A DNA stretch of 64,000 nt. Source: Streptomyces venezuelae (GTDB taxonomy: Bacteria; Actinomycetota; Actinomycetes; Streptomycetales; Streptomycetaceae). Positions 28,052-38,032 of this stretch are shown one piece after another (positions within the stretch are counted from its first letter, which is position 1; each line of letters starts with the position of its first letter). A program made the translations under genes and the position numbers. The DNA lies in the NCBI RefSeq assembly GCF_008642335.1, contig NZ_CP029191.1, positions 5,208,001 through 5,272,000 of the forward strand. The letters are read 5' to 3'. The notes below the pieces were generated by a model. It ran no database searches, was not told the DNA's origin, and saw nothing but the letters and a program-made list of their open reading frames with translations.

Positions 28052-29032
28052 CTAGGACAGCCGCACGCGCGGGTCGATCAGCGCGTAGAGGGCGTCGACG
28101 ACGATGTTGAAGATGACGATCGCGGTGGCCGCCACCAGGACCACGCCGAGCAGGAGCGGCAGGTCGCTCGTGTCGACCGCCTTCACCGACAGCTCGCCGA
28201 TGCCGTGCAGGGCGAACGTCTTCTCGGTGATGATCGCGCCGCCGAGCAGCACGCCGATGTCCAGGCCGAAGATGGTGACGATCGGGCCCATCGCGCCGCG
28301 CCAGGCGAAGCGGAAGAAGACCGTGCGGCGTGAGAGACCCTTGGCCCGCGCCGTGCGGACGTAGTCCTCGTTCATCGTCTCGACCAGCTGCGAGCGGGCC
28401 ATGCGGGTGTAGTTCGCGGTGAAGATGAGCGCGAGCACGAGCCACGGGATCAGCAGCCCGGAGAACCACTCCGCGGGGTTCTCGGTGAACGGCGTGTACG
28501 CGGGCCGGTCCAGGAGATGCAGCTGGTCGGTGAGGAGGTAGACGGCGAAGACGCCGACGACGTAGATCTGCATCGAGGAGGCGACGAGCGACGCCGACGA
28601 GGCGATCTTGTCGACGGCCTTGCCCTGCTTGACGGCGGCCAGCATGCCGGTGCCCACACCGAGGACGACGAACACGACCGCGGCGCCCATGGAGAGCGAG
28701 ACGGTGGTGGGGAAGCGGTCCAGGATGGTGGCGAGGACCGGCTCACGGTTGCGGAACGAGTAGCCGAGGCAGGGCGCGTCGCAGAAGCCGTACGTGTCGT
28801 AGTCGCGCCCGACGAAGATGCCCTCGAACCAGTGCCAGAACTGCACCGGCAGCGGGTCGGCGATCCCCAGGTTGTGCTTCACCAGTGCCAGCGTGTCCGG
28901 CGGACAGACCTTGCCGCAGGCCAGGCGCGCGGGGTCGCGCGGGGCGGCGTAGAAGAGGAGGAAGACGATCGCGCTGATGATCAGCAGGATCACCGCGCCG
29001 CCGATCACGCGGCGAATGAGGAAGCGGAGCAT
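28052..29032 (-). CDS. bldKC: BldKC-like oligopeptide ABC permease (DppB type)
   Basis: A 326-aa permease, ATG 29032. It begins MLRFLIRRVIGGAVILLIIS and has six membrane segments. The coupling loop is EDYVRTARAKGLSRRTVFFR. A periplasmic loop with two cysteine pairs (LACGKVCPPD and GFCDAPCLGYSF) is larger than in operon 1 and 3 permeases and may be disulfide-bonded. It is separated from the binding-protein gene by 94 bp holding a hairpin. Confidence 0.86.
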   Translation of the reverse strand: MLRFLIRRVIGGAVILLIISAIVFLLFYAAPRDPARLACGKVCPPDTLALVKHNLGIADPLPVQFWHWFEGIFVGRDYDTYGFCDAPCLGYSFRNREPVLATILDRFPTTVSLSMGAAVVFVVLGVGTGMLAAVKQGKAVDKIASSASLVASSMQIYVVGVFAVYLLTDQLHLLDRPAYTPFTENPAEWFSGLLIPWLVLALIFTANYTRMARSQLVETMNEDYVRTARAKGLSRRTVFFRFAWRGAMGPIVTIFGLDIGVLLGGAIITEKTFALHGIGELSVKAVDTSDLPLLLGVVLVAATAIVIFNIVVDALYALIDPRVRLS

Positions 29033-29078
29033 GGCAGTTGGGATTCCTGACGGATGCCGTGAGGGAGGTGAAGGGTCG

Positions 29079-29114
29079 GGGCGGGCCGCTCCGGTCGTCC
29101 GGAGAGGCCCGTCC
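29079..29114 (-). terminator. Intra-operon hairpin between bldKB-like and bldKC-like genes
   Basis: A 16-bp stem (29079-29094 with 29099-29114) with one mismatch, one possible G-U pair and a 4-nt loop, just after the binding-protein stop codon. It parallels the attenuator at 20306-20342 and would raise binding protein over transporter. Confidence 0.7.
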
Positions 29115-29126
29115 CGGGGGCGGTCG

Positions 29127-30911
29127 TCAGCCCTTGACGTACGTCTTGTGGAGCAGCGTCGCCGCGAACTGCGGGTCGTGGATGGCGCCGCCGACCTTGG
29201 AGCCGTGCAGGTACCAGCGGCGCTGGTAGGTCTCCGGGATGATCGGCACGACCTCCTTCATGATCCGCTTGTCGAGCGCGGCCCAGGCCTTGCCGGCCTC
29301 CTTCGGGTCCGAGATCACCGCGTTCTTCTTGATCGCCTCGTTGATCCAGGGGACGTCGCACTGTGAGACGTTGTTCTGGCCGTCACCGATGGCCGTGCCG
29401 TCGAGCATCGGCTGGATCATGGTGTACGCGGTCGGCCAGTCCGGGGACCAGCCGAACCACATGACGTCGAACTTGTTGTCCAGGCGCTGCGCCTGGTCGT
29501 AGAAGTCCGTCGAGTTGAGCGGCTTGATGACCGGCTCGAAGCCCGCGGCCTTCAGGTTCTTCTCGATGACGATCTTGGTCTTGTCGTAGGTGGGGCGCCG
29601 CGGGAAGGCGTACACGATCTTCGTGCCGAGCTTGCCGGCCTTCTTCAGGATCTCGTGGGCCCGCTTGACGTCGCCCTGCGGCTTGTCGAGCTTGTCGTAC
29701 AGGTCGAACTTCTCGCGGCCGACGATGTCGGGGCTGAGGATCGTCGTCGCGTAGTCGCCCGCGGTGGTGCCGCCGTAGATCTTGCGGCTCTGCTCAAGCG
29801 GCCAGGCGATGAGGAGGGCCTTGCGGACCTCGACGTCGGTGACGCGCTTCATGTTGATGGCGAAGTAGTAGGTGCCCGACGACAGGCCGTTGAAGCTGCG
29901 CTTCTTGATGTCGGGGGTGGTGAGCACCTTCTGCATGCGCTCGGCGGGGATCGGCTCGTAGATGGCGACCATCTGCTGGTCCTTGCCCTGGTCCGCGATG
30001 AAGCGGTCGCAGGACTCGGGTCCGGTCGGCCCGAACTCGAACTCGAAGCTGTCCGGGTAGGCGTTGCGGATGGGGTCGGTCTTCGGGTCCCAGTGCTTGT
30101 TGCGCGTCAGCGTCATCGACTTGTCGATGGAGCGGTGCTTGACGATGTACGGGCCGCAGGAGAAGGGCGCCTTGTCGTACTTCTCCTTGGTGTCGTGCTT
30201 CACGGGCGCGGCCGCGTACGAGTGCATGGCCAGCGTGAAGTTGAACTCCGGGCGCGCTTCCTTCAGGTGGAACGTGATCGTCTTCTTCGCCTTGTCGGTG
30301 ACGATCGAGTCCAGGTGCTTGCCCTTGTACGGACCCTCGTACGCGTCACGCCACTTGCCGCCCTTGCCGGTCAGCGCCTGCTGGACGTAGATGGCGCCTT
30401 CGGTGACGAACGGGGCCCAGCCGCGCTCGAAGCCGTGCCGGACGTCGTCGACGGTGAGCTCGCTGCCGTCCTGCCACTTCAGGCCGTCCTTCAGCGTGAA
30501 GGTCCAGGTCTTGTTGCCGTCCGAGGCCTTGCCGGTGTCCGTGGCGAGGTCGCCGACGAGGATCTGGTGGCCCTCCATGTCGGTCTGGTAGCCGGTGAGA
30601 CAGCGCGCGTAGAGGTTGGCGATGGAGGAGTTGTACGCGAAGTAGATGCGCTGCGGGTCCATGTGCGACACGTCGTCCTCGGCGACGCCGTAGATCGTGC
30701 CGCCCTTCTTGCCGCCGGGGACGCCGGGCGCGGGCCCGGTCGAGTCCTTCTCGGTGCCGACCTTCACGCTCGCGTTGGTGTACTCCGTGGCGCCGCCGTG
30801 CGATCCGCCGTCGCCCCCGCCCGAGTCGCCGCTGCTGCACGCGGACAGCACGAGCGAGCCGCCCGCCGCGACCGAGGTCGAGATGAGGAGGTTTCTGCGT
30901 GAGATTGCCAT
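29127..30911 (-). CDS. bldKB: BldKB-like oligopeptide-binding lipoprotein
   Basis: A 594-aa lipoprotein. The signal has both a twin-arginine motif (SRRNLLIS) and a lipobox (LVLSAC, Cys25), so Tat export is likely. A Gly/Ser-rich linker leads into a family-5 fold: GTIYGVAEDDVSHMDPQR, WTFTLKDGLKWQDGSELTV, FSCGPYIVKHRSIDKSM, GTYYFAINMKR, WFGWSPDWPTAYTMIQPML. It is about 50 residues longer than the operon 1 and 3 binding proteins and only distantly related to them. In S. coelicolor BldKB is the binding subunit for a developmental peptide signal. The assignment rests on order, size and Tat-type signal. Confidence 0.86.
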   Translation of the reverse strand: MAISRRNLLISTSVAAGGSLVLSACSSGDSGGGDGGSHGGATEYTNASVKVGTEKDSTGPAPGVPGGKKGGTIYGVAEDDVSHMDPQRIYFAYNSSIANLYARCLTGYQTDMEGHQILVGDLATDTGKASDGNKTWTFTLKDGLKWQDGSELTVDDVRHGFERGWAPFVTEGAIYVQQALTGKGGKWRDAYEGPYKGKHLDSIVTDKAKKTITFHLKEARPEFNFTLAMHSYAAAPVKHDTKEKYDKAPFSCGPYIVKHRSIDKSMTLTRNKHWDPKTDPIRNAYPDSFEFEFGPTGPESCDRFIADQGKDQQMVAIYEPIPAERMQKVLTTPDIKKRSFNGLSSGTYYFAINMKRVTDVEVRKALLIAWPLEQSRKIYGGTTAGDYATTILSPDIVGREKFDLYDKLDKPQGDVKRAHEILKKAGKLGTKIVYAFPRRPTYDKTKIVIEKNLKAAGFEPVIKPLNSTDFYDQAQRLDNKFDVMWFGWSPDWPTAYTMIQPMLDGTAIGDGQNNVSQCDVPWINEAIKKNAVISDPKEAGKAWAALDKRIMKEVVPIIPETYQRRWYLHGSKVGGAIHDPQFAATLLHKTYVKG

Positions 30912-30957
30912 GTGGCTACCAACCCTGTGAGAAGGAGAGAGAGCGGAGTGAGGAGTG

Positions 30958-31983
30958 TCAGCGTCGGGTCTTCGGGTCGAGCGCGTCGCGCACCGAGTCG
31001 CCGAGGAGGTTGAAGGCCACTACGAAGATCACCATGGCGAGGCCGGGAAAGACCATGAAGGTGATGTCGTCCTGGTAGTACTTCGAGCCGTTCTGGATCA
31101 TCACGCCCCAGTCCGGCGTGGGCTCCTCCAGGCCGACGCCCAGGAAGGCGAGGCCCGCCTCGGCGGTGACGAAGAGGGGGAGCAGGAGCGTCGCCTGGAT
31201 CAGGATCGGCGTCCACAGGTTGGGGAGCAGCTCCTTGAAGATGATGCGCGCCGGCGAGGCGCCGGTGACCTTGGCCGCCTCCACGAACTCCCGTTCGCGC
31301 AGGGCGAGTACCTCGCCGCGCAGGAGGCGGGCCAGTGGGGCCCAGCCGAAGGCCGTCATCACCGTGATGAGGCTGGTGACGGTGAGCCACTGCGGGATCT
31401 TCTCCTCGGGGCTGACCAGGATCGAGATCATCACCGGGAAGAACGCGATGTAGAAGAGCGTCGAGGGGAAGGCGAGCAGGATGTCGATGATCCGGCCGAT
31501 GAAGTAGTCCGTCTTCCCGCCGATGTATCCGGCGGTGAGCCCGATGGTGATGCCGAGCAGGGTGACGAGGAGCGTCGTCGCGGTCGCGATCAGCAGGGAG
31601 TTGCGGATTCCGTAGAGCAGGAAGGTGAAGACGTCCCTGCCGAGGACCGGTTCGATGCCGAACCAGAAGTCGCCGTCGATGCCGCCGTTCGGCTTGATCG
31701 GGTAATTGAAGTCGTTGAGCAGGCCCGGCTGGTCGAGTCCGTAGGTGTCGTACGGATTCTTTCCGTACACCTTCGCGATCAAGGGTGCGCAGAGCGCGAC
31801 GACGAAGAAGAAGATCACGACACCGGCGGCGATCACGCCGGACTTGTCCCGCTTGAAGCGGGTCCAGGCGAGCCGTCCCGGCGAACGGCCCTTGCTGCCC
31901 CGGTCCTTGGGCGACTCGGGTGTGCCGGCTGTTTTCTCCGTCACTTCAAGGGTGGCGGCAGCGGCGGGAGTTGGGGAGGTCAT
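30958..31983 (-). CDS. bldKA: BldKA-like oligopeptide ABC permease (DppC type)
   Basis: A 341-aa permease, ATG 31983 with GGAG upstream; an in-frame start at 32034 is possible but poor. A hydrophilic N-terminus with GRLAWTRFKRDKSGVIAAG is followed by six membrane segments. A periplasmic loop carries FWFGIEPVLGRDVFTFLLYG. The coupling loop is EREFVEAAKVTGASPARIIF. The end, LLGDSVRDALDPKTRR, is typical. It is the first gene of the operon, divergent from operon 3 across 385 bp. A permease gene ahead of the binding-protein gene is the diagnostic feature of bldK order. Confidence 0.86.
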   Translation of the reverse strand: MTSPTPAAAATLEVTEKTAGTPESPKDRGSKGRSPGRLAWTRFKRDKSGVIAAGVVIFFFVVALCAPLIAKVYGKNPYDTYGLDQPGLLNDFNYPIKPNGGIDGDFWFGIEPVLGRDVFTFLLYGIRNSLLIATATTLLVTLLGITIGLTAGYIGGKTDYFIGRIIDILLAFPSTLFYIAFFPVMISILVSPEEKIPQWLTVTSLITVMTAFGWAPLARLLRGEVLALREREFVEAAKVTGASPARIIFKELLPNLWTPILIQATLLLPLFVTAEAGLAFLGVGLEEPTPDWGVMIQNGSKYYQDDITFMVFPGLAMVIFVVAFNLLGDSVRDALDPKTRR

Positions 31984-32368
31984 GGCGCTCCAGGCCCGGA
32001 GGGGGACGGCAGGAATCCGCAGGACAACCAGCACCCACGGGCTAGGCGCGACTTTCGCAAGGCGTTTCCGGCGCGGTCAATGAATGGTGAGCCGCTTTGG
32101 GGTGCTCTTGAGTTCCTTTATGCAGGCTTTACTTGATCATGGGCATGCCATTGCGTCGGCGTAATCATGCGTGATGGACAAGGCGTGCCAGGGCCGGGCA
32201 AGCGCGGCATTGAGTCGGATATGAGTCCGATATGCGGGCGAAGGCGTCTCGGAATGCGTACATCCGGATGGGCTCCGACTCATACGGGTGGGATAAATGT
32301 GCGGTTCATTCCTCTTGCGGCGATATTTGGCGGTACGTAATCGCGACAGCCGAGGACAGGAGGACTCC
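31984..32368. promoter_or_regulatory. Divergent regulatory region between bldK-like operon and peptide ABC operon 3
   Basis: 385 bp, richer in A/T than its flanks, must contain promoters for both operons. Two adjacent 11-bp direct repeats (tgagtcggata at 32211, tgagtccgata at 32222) and an inverted copy (tccgactcata at 32274-32284) form a candidate operator. I looked for the AdpA-type TGGC motif and found no convincing match. Confidence 0.5.
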
Positions 32369-34000
32369 ATGCGTGGAGCCACGCACGCCAAGTGGGCCGC
32401 ATGTGCGGTGACCGTCGCTCTCGCTGCGACGGCCTGCGGTGGCGGGGGAAGCGACGGCGGCGGTGGCGACGGCTCCGGCATCGTGAGCTCCTCGTGGGGC
32501 GACCCGCAGAACCCGCTGGAGCCGGCGAACACCAACGAGGTGCAGGGCGGCAAGATCCTCGACATGGTCTTCCGGGGCCTGAAGCGGTACGACCCGAAGA
32601 CCGGCGAGGCCAAGGACATGATCGCCGAGTCGATCGACACCAAGGACGCCCAGAACTTCACGGTCAAGATCAAGGACAACTGGAAGTTCAGCAACGGCGA
32701 GAAGGTCACCGCCAAGTCGTTCGTGGACGCCTGGAACTATGGCGCGAACCTCAAGAACAACCAGAAGAACGCGTACTTCTTCGGGTACATCGAGGGCTAC
32801 GACAAGGTCCACCCCGAGAAGGGCGACCCCAGCGCCCAGACCCTCTCCGGCCTCAAGGTCGTCGACGACAAGACCTTCACGGTCAAGCTCAGCCAGAAGT
32901 TCTCCACCTGGCCCGACACCCTCGGCTACCCCGCCTTCGCGCCGCTGCCCAAGGCGTTCTACGACGACCACCAGGGCTGGCTCTCCAAGCCCGTCGGCAA
33001 CGGCCCGTACAAGGTGGACTCGTACACCAAGGGCTCCAAGATGTCCCTGCGCAAGTGGGACGGCTACCCCGGCGACGACAAGGCGCGGAACGGCGGTGTG
33101 GACATGAAGGTCTACACCGACAACAACACCGCCTACACCGACCTGATGGCCGGCAACCTCGACCTCGTCGACGACGTTCCCGCCTCGCAGCTCAAGAACG
33201 CCAAGAACGACCTCGGCGACCGCTACATCAACACCCCCGCCGGCATCATCCAGACCCTCGCCTTCCCGTTCTACGACAGCAAGTGGAACAAGGACGGCAT
33301 GGAGAAGGTCCGCCAGGGCCTGTCCATGGCGATCAACCGCGAGCAGATCACCGAGACGATCTTCCAGAAGACGCGCACGCCCGCCTCCGACTGGACCTCA
33401 CCGGTCCTCGGCGAGAAGGGCGGCTACAAGGAAGGGCTCTGCGGCGACGCCTGCGACTACGACGCCGCGAAGGCCAAGAAGCTCGTCGAGGAGGGTGGCG
33501 GCATCCCCGGCGGCACCCTCAAGGTCACCTACAACGCGGACACCGGCTCCCACAAGGAGTGGGTCGACGCCGTCTGCAACTCCATCAACAAGGCGCTCGG
33601 CAAGGACAAGGCCTGCGTCGCCAACCCCGTCGGCACCTTCGCGGACTTCCGCAGCAAGGCCTCCAAGCAGGAGCTCGACGGAGCCTGGCGCGCGGGCTGG
33701 CAGATGGACTACCCGCTGATCCAGAACTTCCTGGAGCCGGTCTACTTCACCGACGCCCCGTCCAACGACGGCAAGTACTCCGACAAGGAGTTCGACAAGC
33801 TCGTCAACGAGGCCAACGGCGAGACGGACACCAACAAGGCCATCGGCAAGTTCCAGGACGCCGAGAAGATCCTCGCCAAGGACATGCCCGCCATCCCGCT
33901 CTGGTACCAGAACGGCAGCGCCGGCTACTCGGACAAGGTCTCCGACGTCTCCCTGAACCAGTTCAGCGTGCCGGTCTACAACGAGATCAAGGTCAACTGA
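32369..34000 (+). CDS. Oligopeptide ABC transporter, substrate-binding lipoprotein (operon 3)
   Basis: A 543-aa lipoprotein, ATG 32369 behind AGGAGG. Lipobox LAATAC, Cys23. The family-5 fold and many exact segments are shared with the protein at 18658 (AKWA signal, VTAKSFVDAWNYGA, IEGYDKVHPEKG, SGLKVVDDKTFTV, VGNGPYKV, QGLSMAINREQI, MPAIPLWYQNGSAGYSDKV). So the two are recent paralogues, probably of different specificity. It contains paired cysteines (LCGDACDYD) as the paralogue does (ACGEYCKFD). Only 18 bp separate it from the permease gene and no hairpin is present, unlike operon 1. Confidence 0.94.
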   Translation: MRGATHAKWAACAVTVALAATACGGGGSDGGGGDGSGIVSSSWGDPQNPLEPANTNEVQGGKILDMVFRGLKRYDPKTGEAKDMIAESIDTKDAQNFTVKIKDNWKFSNGEKVTAKSFVDAWNYGANLKNNQKNAYFFGYIEGYDKVHPEKGDPSAQTLSGLKVVDDKTFTVKLSQKFSTWPDTLGYPAFAPLPKAFYDDHQGWLSKPVGNGPYKVDSYTKGSKMSLRKWDGYPGDDKARNGGVDMKVYTDNNTAYTDLMAGNLDLVDDVPASQLKNAKNDLGDRYINTPAGIIQTLAFPFYDSKWNKDGMEKVRQGLSMAINREQITETIFQKTRTPASDWTSPVLGEKGGYKEGLCGDACDYDAAKAKKLVEEGGGIPGGTLKVTYNADTGSHKEWVDAVCNSINKALGKDKACVANPVGTFADFRSKASKQELDGAWRAGWQMDYPLIQNFLEPVYFTDAPSNDGKYSDKEFDKLVNEANGETDTNKAIGKFQDAEKILAKDMPAIPLWYQNGSAGYSDKVSDVSLNQFSVPVYNEIKVN

Positions 34001-34018
34001 GACGCCGGGAGCCGCCCC

Positions 34019-34942
34019 ATGGGACGTTATGTGATCCGGCGCCTGCTGCAGATGATCCCGGTCTTCATCGGCGCCACCCTGCTGATCTTCCTGATGGTGA
34101 ACGTGATGGGCGACCCCGTCGCGGGCCTGTGCGGCGACCGCAAGTGCGATCCCGCCACGGCCACCCAGCTGAAGAAGGAGTTCGGCCTCGATAAGCCGGT
34201 GTGGCAGCAGTACCTGACGTACATGGGCAATGTCTTCACCGGCGACTTCGGCACCGCGTTCAACGGCCAGAAGGTCACCGAGCTGATGTCGGCGGCCTTC
34301 CCCGTCACCATTCGGCTCACCGTCGTGGCGATCGTCTTCGAGATCGTCATCGGCATCTCGCTGGGCGTCCTGACGGGGCTGCGGCGCGGGCGCCCCGTCG
34401 ACACCGTGGTGCTGCTCCTGACCCTCGTCGTCATCTCCATCCCCACCTTCGTCACCGGGCTCGTCCTGCAACTCCTGCTCGGCGTGCAGTGGGGCGTCAT
34501 CAAACCCTCCGTGTCCAGCGAGGCGCCCTTCAACGAACTGCTGATCCCGGGACTCGTGCTCGCCTCGGTCTCCCTGGCGTACGTCACCCGCCTGACCCGC
34601 ACCTCCATCGCGGAGAACCGGCGCGCCGACTACGTCCGCACCGCCGTCGCCAAGGGCCTCCCGCGCCGCCGCGTCATCACCCGGCACCTGCTGCGCAACT
34701 CCCTGATCCCCGTGGTCACGTTCATCGGCACCGACGTGGGCGCGCTGATGGGCGGCGCGATCGTGACCGAGCGGATCTTCAACATCCACGGCGTCGGCTT
34801 CCAGCTCTACCAGGGGATCCTCCGCCAGAGCACCCAGACCGTCGTCGGCTTCGTGACCGTCCTCGTCCTGGTCTTCCTGGTGGCCAACCTCATCGTCGAC
34901 CTCCTGTACGCCGTACTCGACCCGAGGATCCGCTATGCCTGA
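34019..34942 (+). CDS. Oligopeptide ABC permease, DppB type (operon 3)
   Basis: A 307-aa permease, ATG 34019 with GGGAG upstream. It is nearly the same as the operon 1 counterpart in the N-terminus (MGRYVIRRLLQMIPVFIG) and coupling loop (DYVRTAVAKGLPRRRVITRH). A cysteine pair LCGDRKC in the first periplasmic loop is absent from the operon 1 protein. It overlaps the next gene by 8 nt at the same ATGCCTGA junction as operon 1. Confidence 0.94.
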   Translation: MGRYVIRRLLQMIPVFIGATLLIFLMVNVMGDPVAGLCGDRKCDPATATQLKKEFGLDKPVWQQYLTYMGNVFTGDFGTAFNGQKVTELMSAAFPVTIRLTVVAIVFEIVIGISLGVLTGLRRGRPVDTVVLLLTLVVISIPTFVTGLVLQLLLGVQWGVIKPSVSSEAPFNELLIPGLVLASVSLAYVTRLTRTSIAENRRADYVRTAVAKGLPRRRVITRHLLRNSLIPVVTFIGTDVGALMGGAIVTERIFNIHGVGFQLYQGILRQSTQTVVGFVTVLVLVFLVANLIVDLLYAVLDPRIRYA

Positions 34943-35912
34943 ACCTCAGGAGCCGGAGCGCGCCATCGCGGCCACCGGCATGGGCGGGGCGATGGACCTC
35001 GCCACCAGCGAGGCGACCTCCCTGGAAAAGACGACACCGGGCGGACCCGAGGGCGGGCCCTCGGCGCCCGCGCGCAGCCTCTGGTCCGACGCCTGGCGGG
35101 ACCTGCGGCGCAACCCCGTCTTCATCGTCTCGGGGCTGGTCATCCTCTTCCTCGTCGTCATCTCCCTCTGGCCCTCCCTCATCGCCACCGGCAACCCGCT
35201 CGACTGCGACCTCGGCAACGCGCAGAAGGGCTCGGCCCCCGGGCACCCCTTCGGCTTCAACGAGCAGGGCTGCGACGTCTACACCCGGGTCGTCTACGGG
35301 ACCCGCGTCTCCGTCACCGTCGGCGTGTGCGCCACCCTCGGCGTCGCACTCATCGGCAGCGTGCTCGGCGGGCTCGCCGGGTTCTTCGGCGGGGCCTGGG
35401 ACGCGGTCCTCTCCCGCATCACCGACATCTTCTTCGCCATCCCCGTCGTCCTCGGCGGCCTGGTCCTCCTGTCGGTGGTCACCAGCTCCACCGTCTGGCC
35501 GGTGATCGGCTTCATGGTGCTGCTCGGCTGGCCGCAGATCTCCCGCATCGCCCGCGGCTCCGTCATCACCGCCAAACAGAACGACTACGTGCAGGCGGCG
35601 CGCGCCCTCGGCGCCTCCAACCCCCGGATGCTGCTCCGCCACATCACCCCCAACGCCGTCGCCCCCGTGATCGTCGTGGCGACCATCGCCCTCGGCACCT
35701 ACATCGCCCTGGAGGCCACGCTCTCCTACCTCGGCGTCGGTCTGAAGCCGCCCACCGTCAGCTGGGGCATCGACATCTCGGCCGCCTCCCAGTACATCCG
35801 CAACGCCCCGCACATGCTGCTCTGGCCCGCCGGAGCCCTCGCGATCACCGTCCTCGCGTTCATCATGCTCGGCGACGCGGTGCGCGACGCCCTCGACCCG
35901 AAGCTGAGGTAG
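34935..35912 (+). CDS. Oligopeptide ABC permease, DppC type (operon 3)
   Basis: A 325-aa permease, ATG 34935 inside the upstream gene. The OppC_N segment is SLWSDAWRDLRRNPVFIVSG. The periplasmic loop has cysteines (LDCDLGNA, NEQGCDVYTRV). The coupling loop is DYVQAARALGASNPRMLLRH. It ends LGDAVRDALDPKLR. It is a paralogue of the protein at 21296 throughout. Confidence 0.94.
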   Translation: MPEPQEPERAIAATGMGGAMDLATSEATSLEKTTPGGPEGGPSAPARSLWSDAWRDLRRNPVFIVSGLVILFLVVISLWPSLIATGNPLDCDLGNAQKGSAPGHPFGFNEQGCDVYTRVVYGTRVSVTVGVCATLGVALIGSVLGGLAGFFGGAWDAVLSRITDIFFAIPVVLGGLVLLSVVTSSTVWPVIGFMVLLGWPQISRIARGSVITAKQNDYVQAARALGASNPRMLLRHITPNAVAPVIVVATIALGTYIALEATLSYLGVGLKPPTVSWGIDISAASQYIRNAPHMLLWPAGALAITVLAFIMLGDAVRDALDPKLR

Positions 35913-35918
35913 GCGCCC

Positions 35919-36965
35919 ATGGCAACCGTGGCATCCGAGGCAGCCGCGTCCGGCACACCCGGGGCGTCCAGGCTGCTCGAAGTGCGCGACCTGCACGTCG
36001 AGTTCCGCACCAGGGACGGCATCGCCCGAGCCGTCAACGGAGTGGACTACAGCGTCGACGCGGGCGAAACCCTCGCCGTCCTCGGCGAATCCGGGTCCGG
36101 CAAGTCCGTCACCGCCCAGGCCGTCATGGGCATCCTCGACACCCCGCCCGGCAGGATCACCTCCGGGGAGATCCTCTTCCGGGGGCGGGACCTCCTGAAG
36201 CTCAAGGAGGACGAGCGGCGCAAGGTCCGCGGCGCGGGCATGGCGATGATCTTCCAGGACGCGCTGTCGTCCCTGAACCCGGTGCTCAGCGTCGGCGAAC
36301 AGCTCGGCGAGATGTACGTCGTCCACAAGGGCATGTCCCGGAAGGACGCCAAGGCCAAGGCCGTCGAACTGATGGACCGGGTCCGCATCCCGGCCGCCAG
36401 GGAGCGCGTCGGTCAGTACCCGCACCAGTTCAGCGGCGGCATGCGCCAGCGCATCATGATCGCCATGGCGATGGCGCTCGAACCCTCGCTGATCATCGCC
36501 GACGAACCCACCACCGCCCTCGACGTCACCGTCCAGGCCCAGGTCATGGACCTCCTCGCCGAGCTCCAGCGCGAGATGAACATGGGCCTGATCCTCATCA
36601 CCCACGACCTCGGCGTCGTCGCGGACGTCGCCGACACCATCGCCGTCATGTACGCGGGCCGCATCGTCGAACGCGCCCCCGTCCACGAGATCTACCGGGC
36701 GCCCGCCCACCCCTACACCCGCGGCCTCCTCGAATCCATCCCGCGCCTCGACCAGAAGGGCCAGGAGCTCTACGCGATCAAGGGGCTGCCGCCGAACCTC
36801 ATGAACATCCCGCCAGGCTGCGCCTTCCACCCCCGCTGCCCCATGGCCCAGGACATCTGCCGCACCGACGAGCCGCCGCTCCACCGCGTGACGTACGAGG
36901 GGCTGACCGCCGAGCGCAGGAGCGCCTGCCACTTCTGGAAGGAGACGCTCGATGCGTCACGTTGA
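35919..36965 (+). CDS. Oligopeptide ABC ATPase, DppD type (operon 3)
   Basis: A 348-aa ATPase, ATG 35919, 6 bp after the permease. Walker A is GESGSGKS, the signature is FSGGMRQR, Walker B is [12 protein letters not shown] and the cysteine cluster is [15 protein letters not shown] / SACHFW. It closely matches the operon 1 protein ([18 protein letters not shown] is identical). Its end overlaps the next gene by 14 nt. Confidence 0.95.
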   Translation: MATVASEAAASGTPGASRLLEVRDLHVEFRTRDGIARAVNGVDYSVDAGETLAVLGESGSGKSVTAQAVMGILDTPPGRITSGEILFRGRDLLKLKEDERRKVRGAGMAMIFQDALSSLNPVLSVGEQLGEMYVVHKGMSRKDAKAKAVELMDRVRIPAARERVGQYPHQFSGGMRQRIMIAMAMALEPSLIIADEPTTALDVTVQAQVMDLLAELQREMNMGLILITHDLGVVADVADTIAVMYAGRIVERAPVHEIYRAPAHPYTRGLLESIPRLDQKGQELYAIKGLPPNLMNIPPGCAFHPRCPMAQDICRTDEPPLHRVTYEGLTAERRSACHFWKETLDASR

Positions 36966-38013
36966 GCTCGCCGACGTCGGCACGCCCGCCGGACGCGAGC
37001 CGATCCTCCAGGTCCGCGGCCTCGTCAAGCACTACCCGCTCACCCAGGGCATCGTCTTCCGCAAGCAGGTCGGCGCGGTCAAGGCCGTCGACGGCGTCGA
37101 CTTCGACCTCGGGCACGGCGAGACGCTCGGCATCGTCGGCGAGTCCGGCTGCGGCAAGTCGACGGTCGCGAAGATGCTGGTCAACCTGGAGCGGCCGACC
37201 GCGGGCGAGATCCGCTACAAGGGCGAGGACATCACCAGGCTGTCGGGCCGCGCACTCAAGGCGGTGCGCCGCAACATCCAGATGGTGTTCCAGGACCCGT
37301 ACACCTCCCTCAACCCCCGCATGACGGTCGGCGACATCATCGGTGAGCCGTACGAGATCCACCCCGAGGTCGCCCGCAAGGGCTCGCGCCGGCAGAAGGT
37401 GCAGGAGCTGCTCGACGTGGTCGGGCTCAACCCCGAGTACATCAACCGCTATCCGCACCAGTTCTCCGGCGGCCAGCGCCAGCGCATCGGCATCGCGCGC
37501 GGCCTGGCGCTCCGGCCCGAGGTGATCGTCGCCGACGAACCGGTCTCCGCCCTCGACGTCTCCGTCCAGGCACAGGTCATCAACCTCCTGGAGAAGCTCC
37601 AGAACGAGTTCGACCTCAGTTACGTCTTCATCGCCCACGACCTGTCGATCGTGCGGCACATCTCCGACCGGGTCGGCGTCATGTACCTGGGACGGATCGT
37701 CGAGATCGGCTCGGACGCCGAGATCTACGACCACCCCACGCACCCCTACACGCAGGCGCTGCTCTCCGCCGTGCCCGTCCCCGACCCCGACGCGCGCGAG
37801 CACCGCGAGCGGATCATCCTCTCCGGGGACGTGCCCTCGCCCGCCAACCCGCCCTCCGGCTGCCGCTTCCGCACCCGCTGCTGGAAGGCAAGGGAGCGGT
37901 GCGCCCTGGAGGTGCCGCTGCTCGCCGTCCCGGCGGAGTTCCGGCTCGACGACAGCCCCGCCGCGCACGACTCGGCCTGCCACTTCGCGGAGGAGAAGCA
38001 GGTCGTGCCGTAA
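36952..38013 (+). CDS. Oligopeptide ABC ATPase, DppF type (operon 3)
   Basis: A 353-aa ATPase, ATG 36952 within the previous gene. Walker A is GESGCGKS, the signature is FSGGQRQR, Walker B is [12 protein letters not shown] and cysteines are [15 protein letters not shown] / SACHFAEE. It lacks the long N-terminal extension of the operon 1 paralogue but is otherwise collinear with it. It is the last gene of operon 3, converging on a peptidase gene 19 bp away with no clear terminator between. Confidence 0.95.
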   Translation: MRHVELADVGTPAGREPILQVRGLVKHYPLTQGIVFRKQVGAVKAVDGVDFDLGHGETLGIVGESGCGKSTVAKMLVNLERPTAGEIRYKGEDITRLSGRALKAVRRNIQMVFQDPYTSLNPRMTVGDIIGEPYEIHPEVARKGSRRQKVQELLDVVGLNPEYINRYPHQFSGGQRQRIGIARGLALRPEVIVADEPVSALDVSVQAQVINLLEKLQNEFDLSYVFIAHDLSIVRHISDRVGVMYLGRIVEIGSDAEIYDHPTHPYTQALLSAVPVPDPDAREHRERIILSGDVPSPANPPSGCRFRTRCWKARERCALEVPLLAVPAEFRLDDSPAAHDSACHFAEEKQVVP

Positions 38014-38032
38014 CGGGCGGGGCGGCTCGCGG

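Noticed and set aside
31984..32368. AdpA-binding sites upstream of the bldK-like operon
   Set aside because: The one TGGCGG word at 32338 fails the consensus at the next G, so no claim is made.
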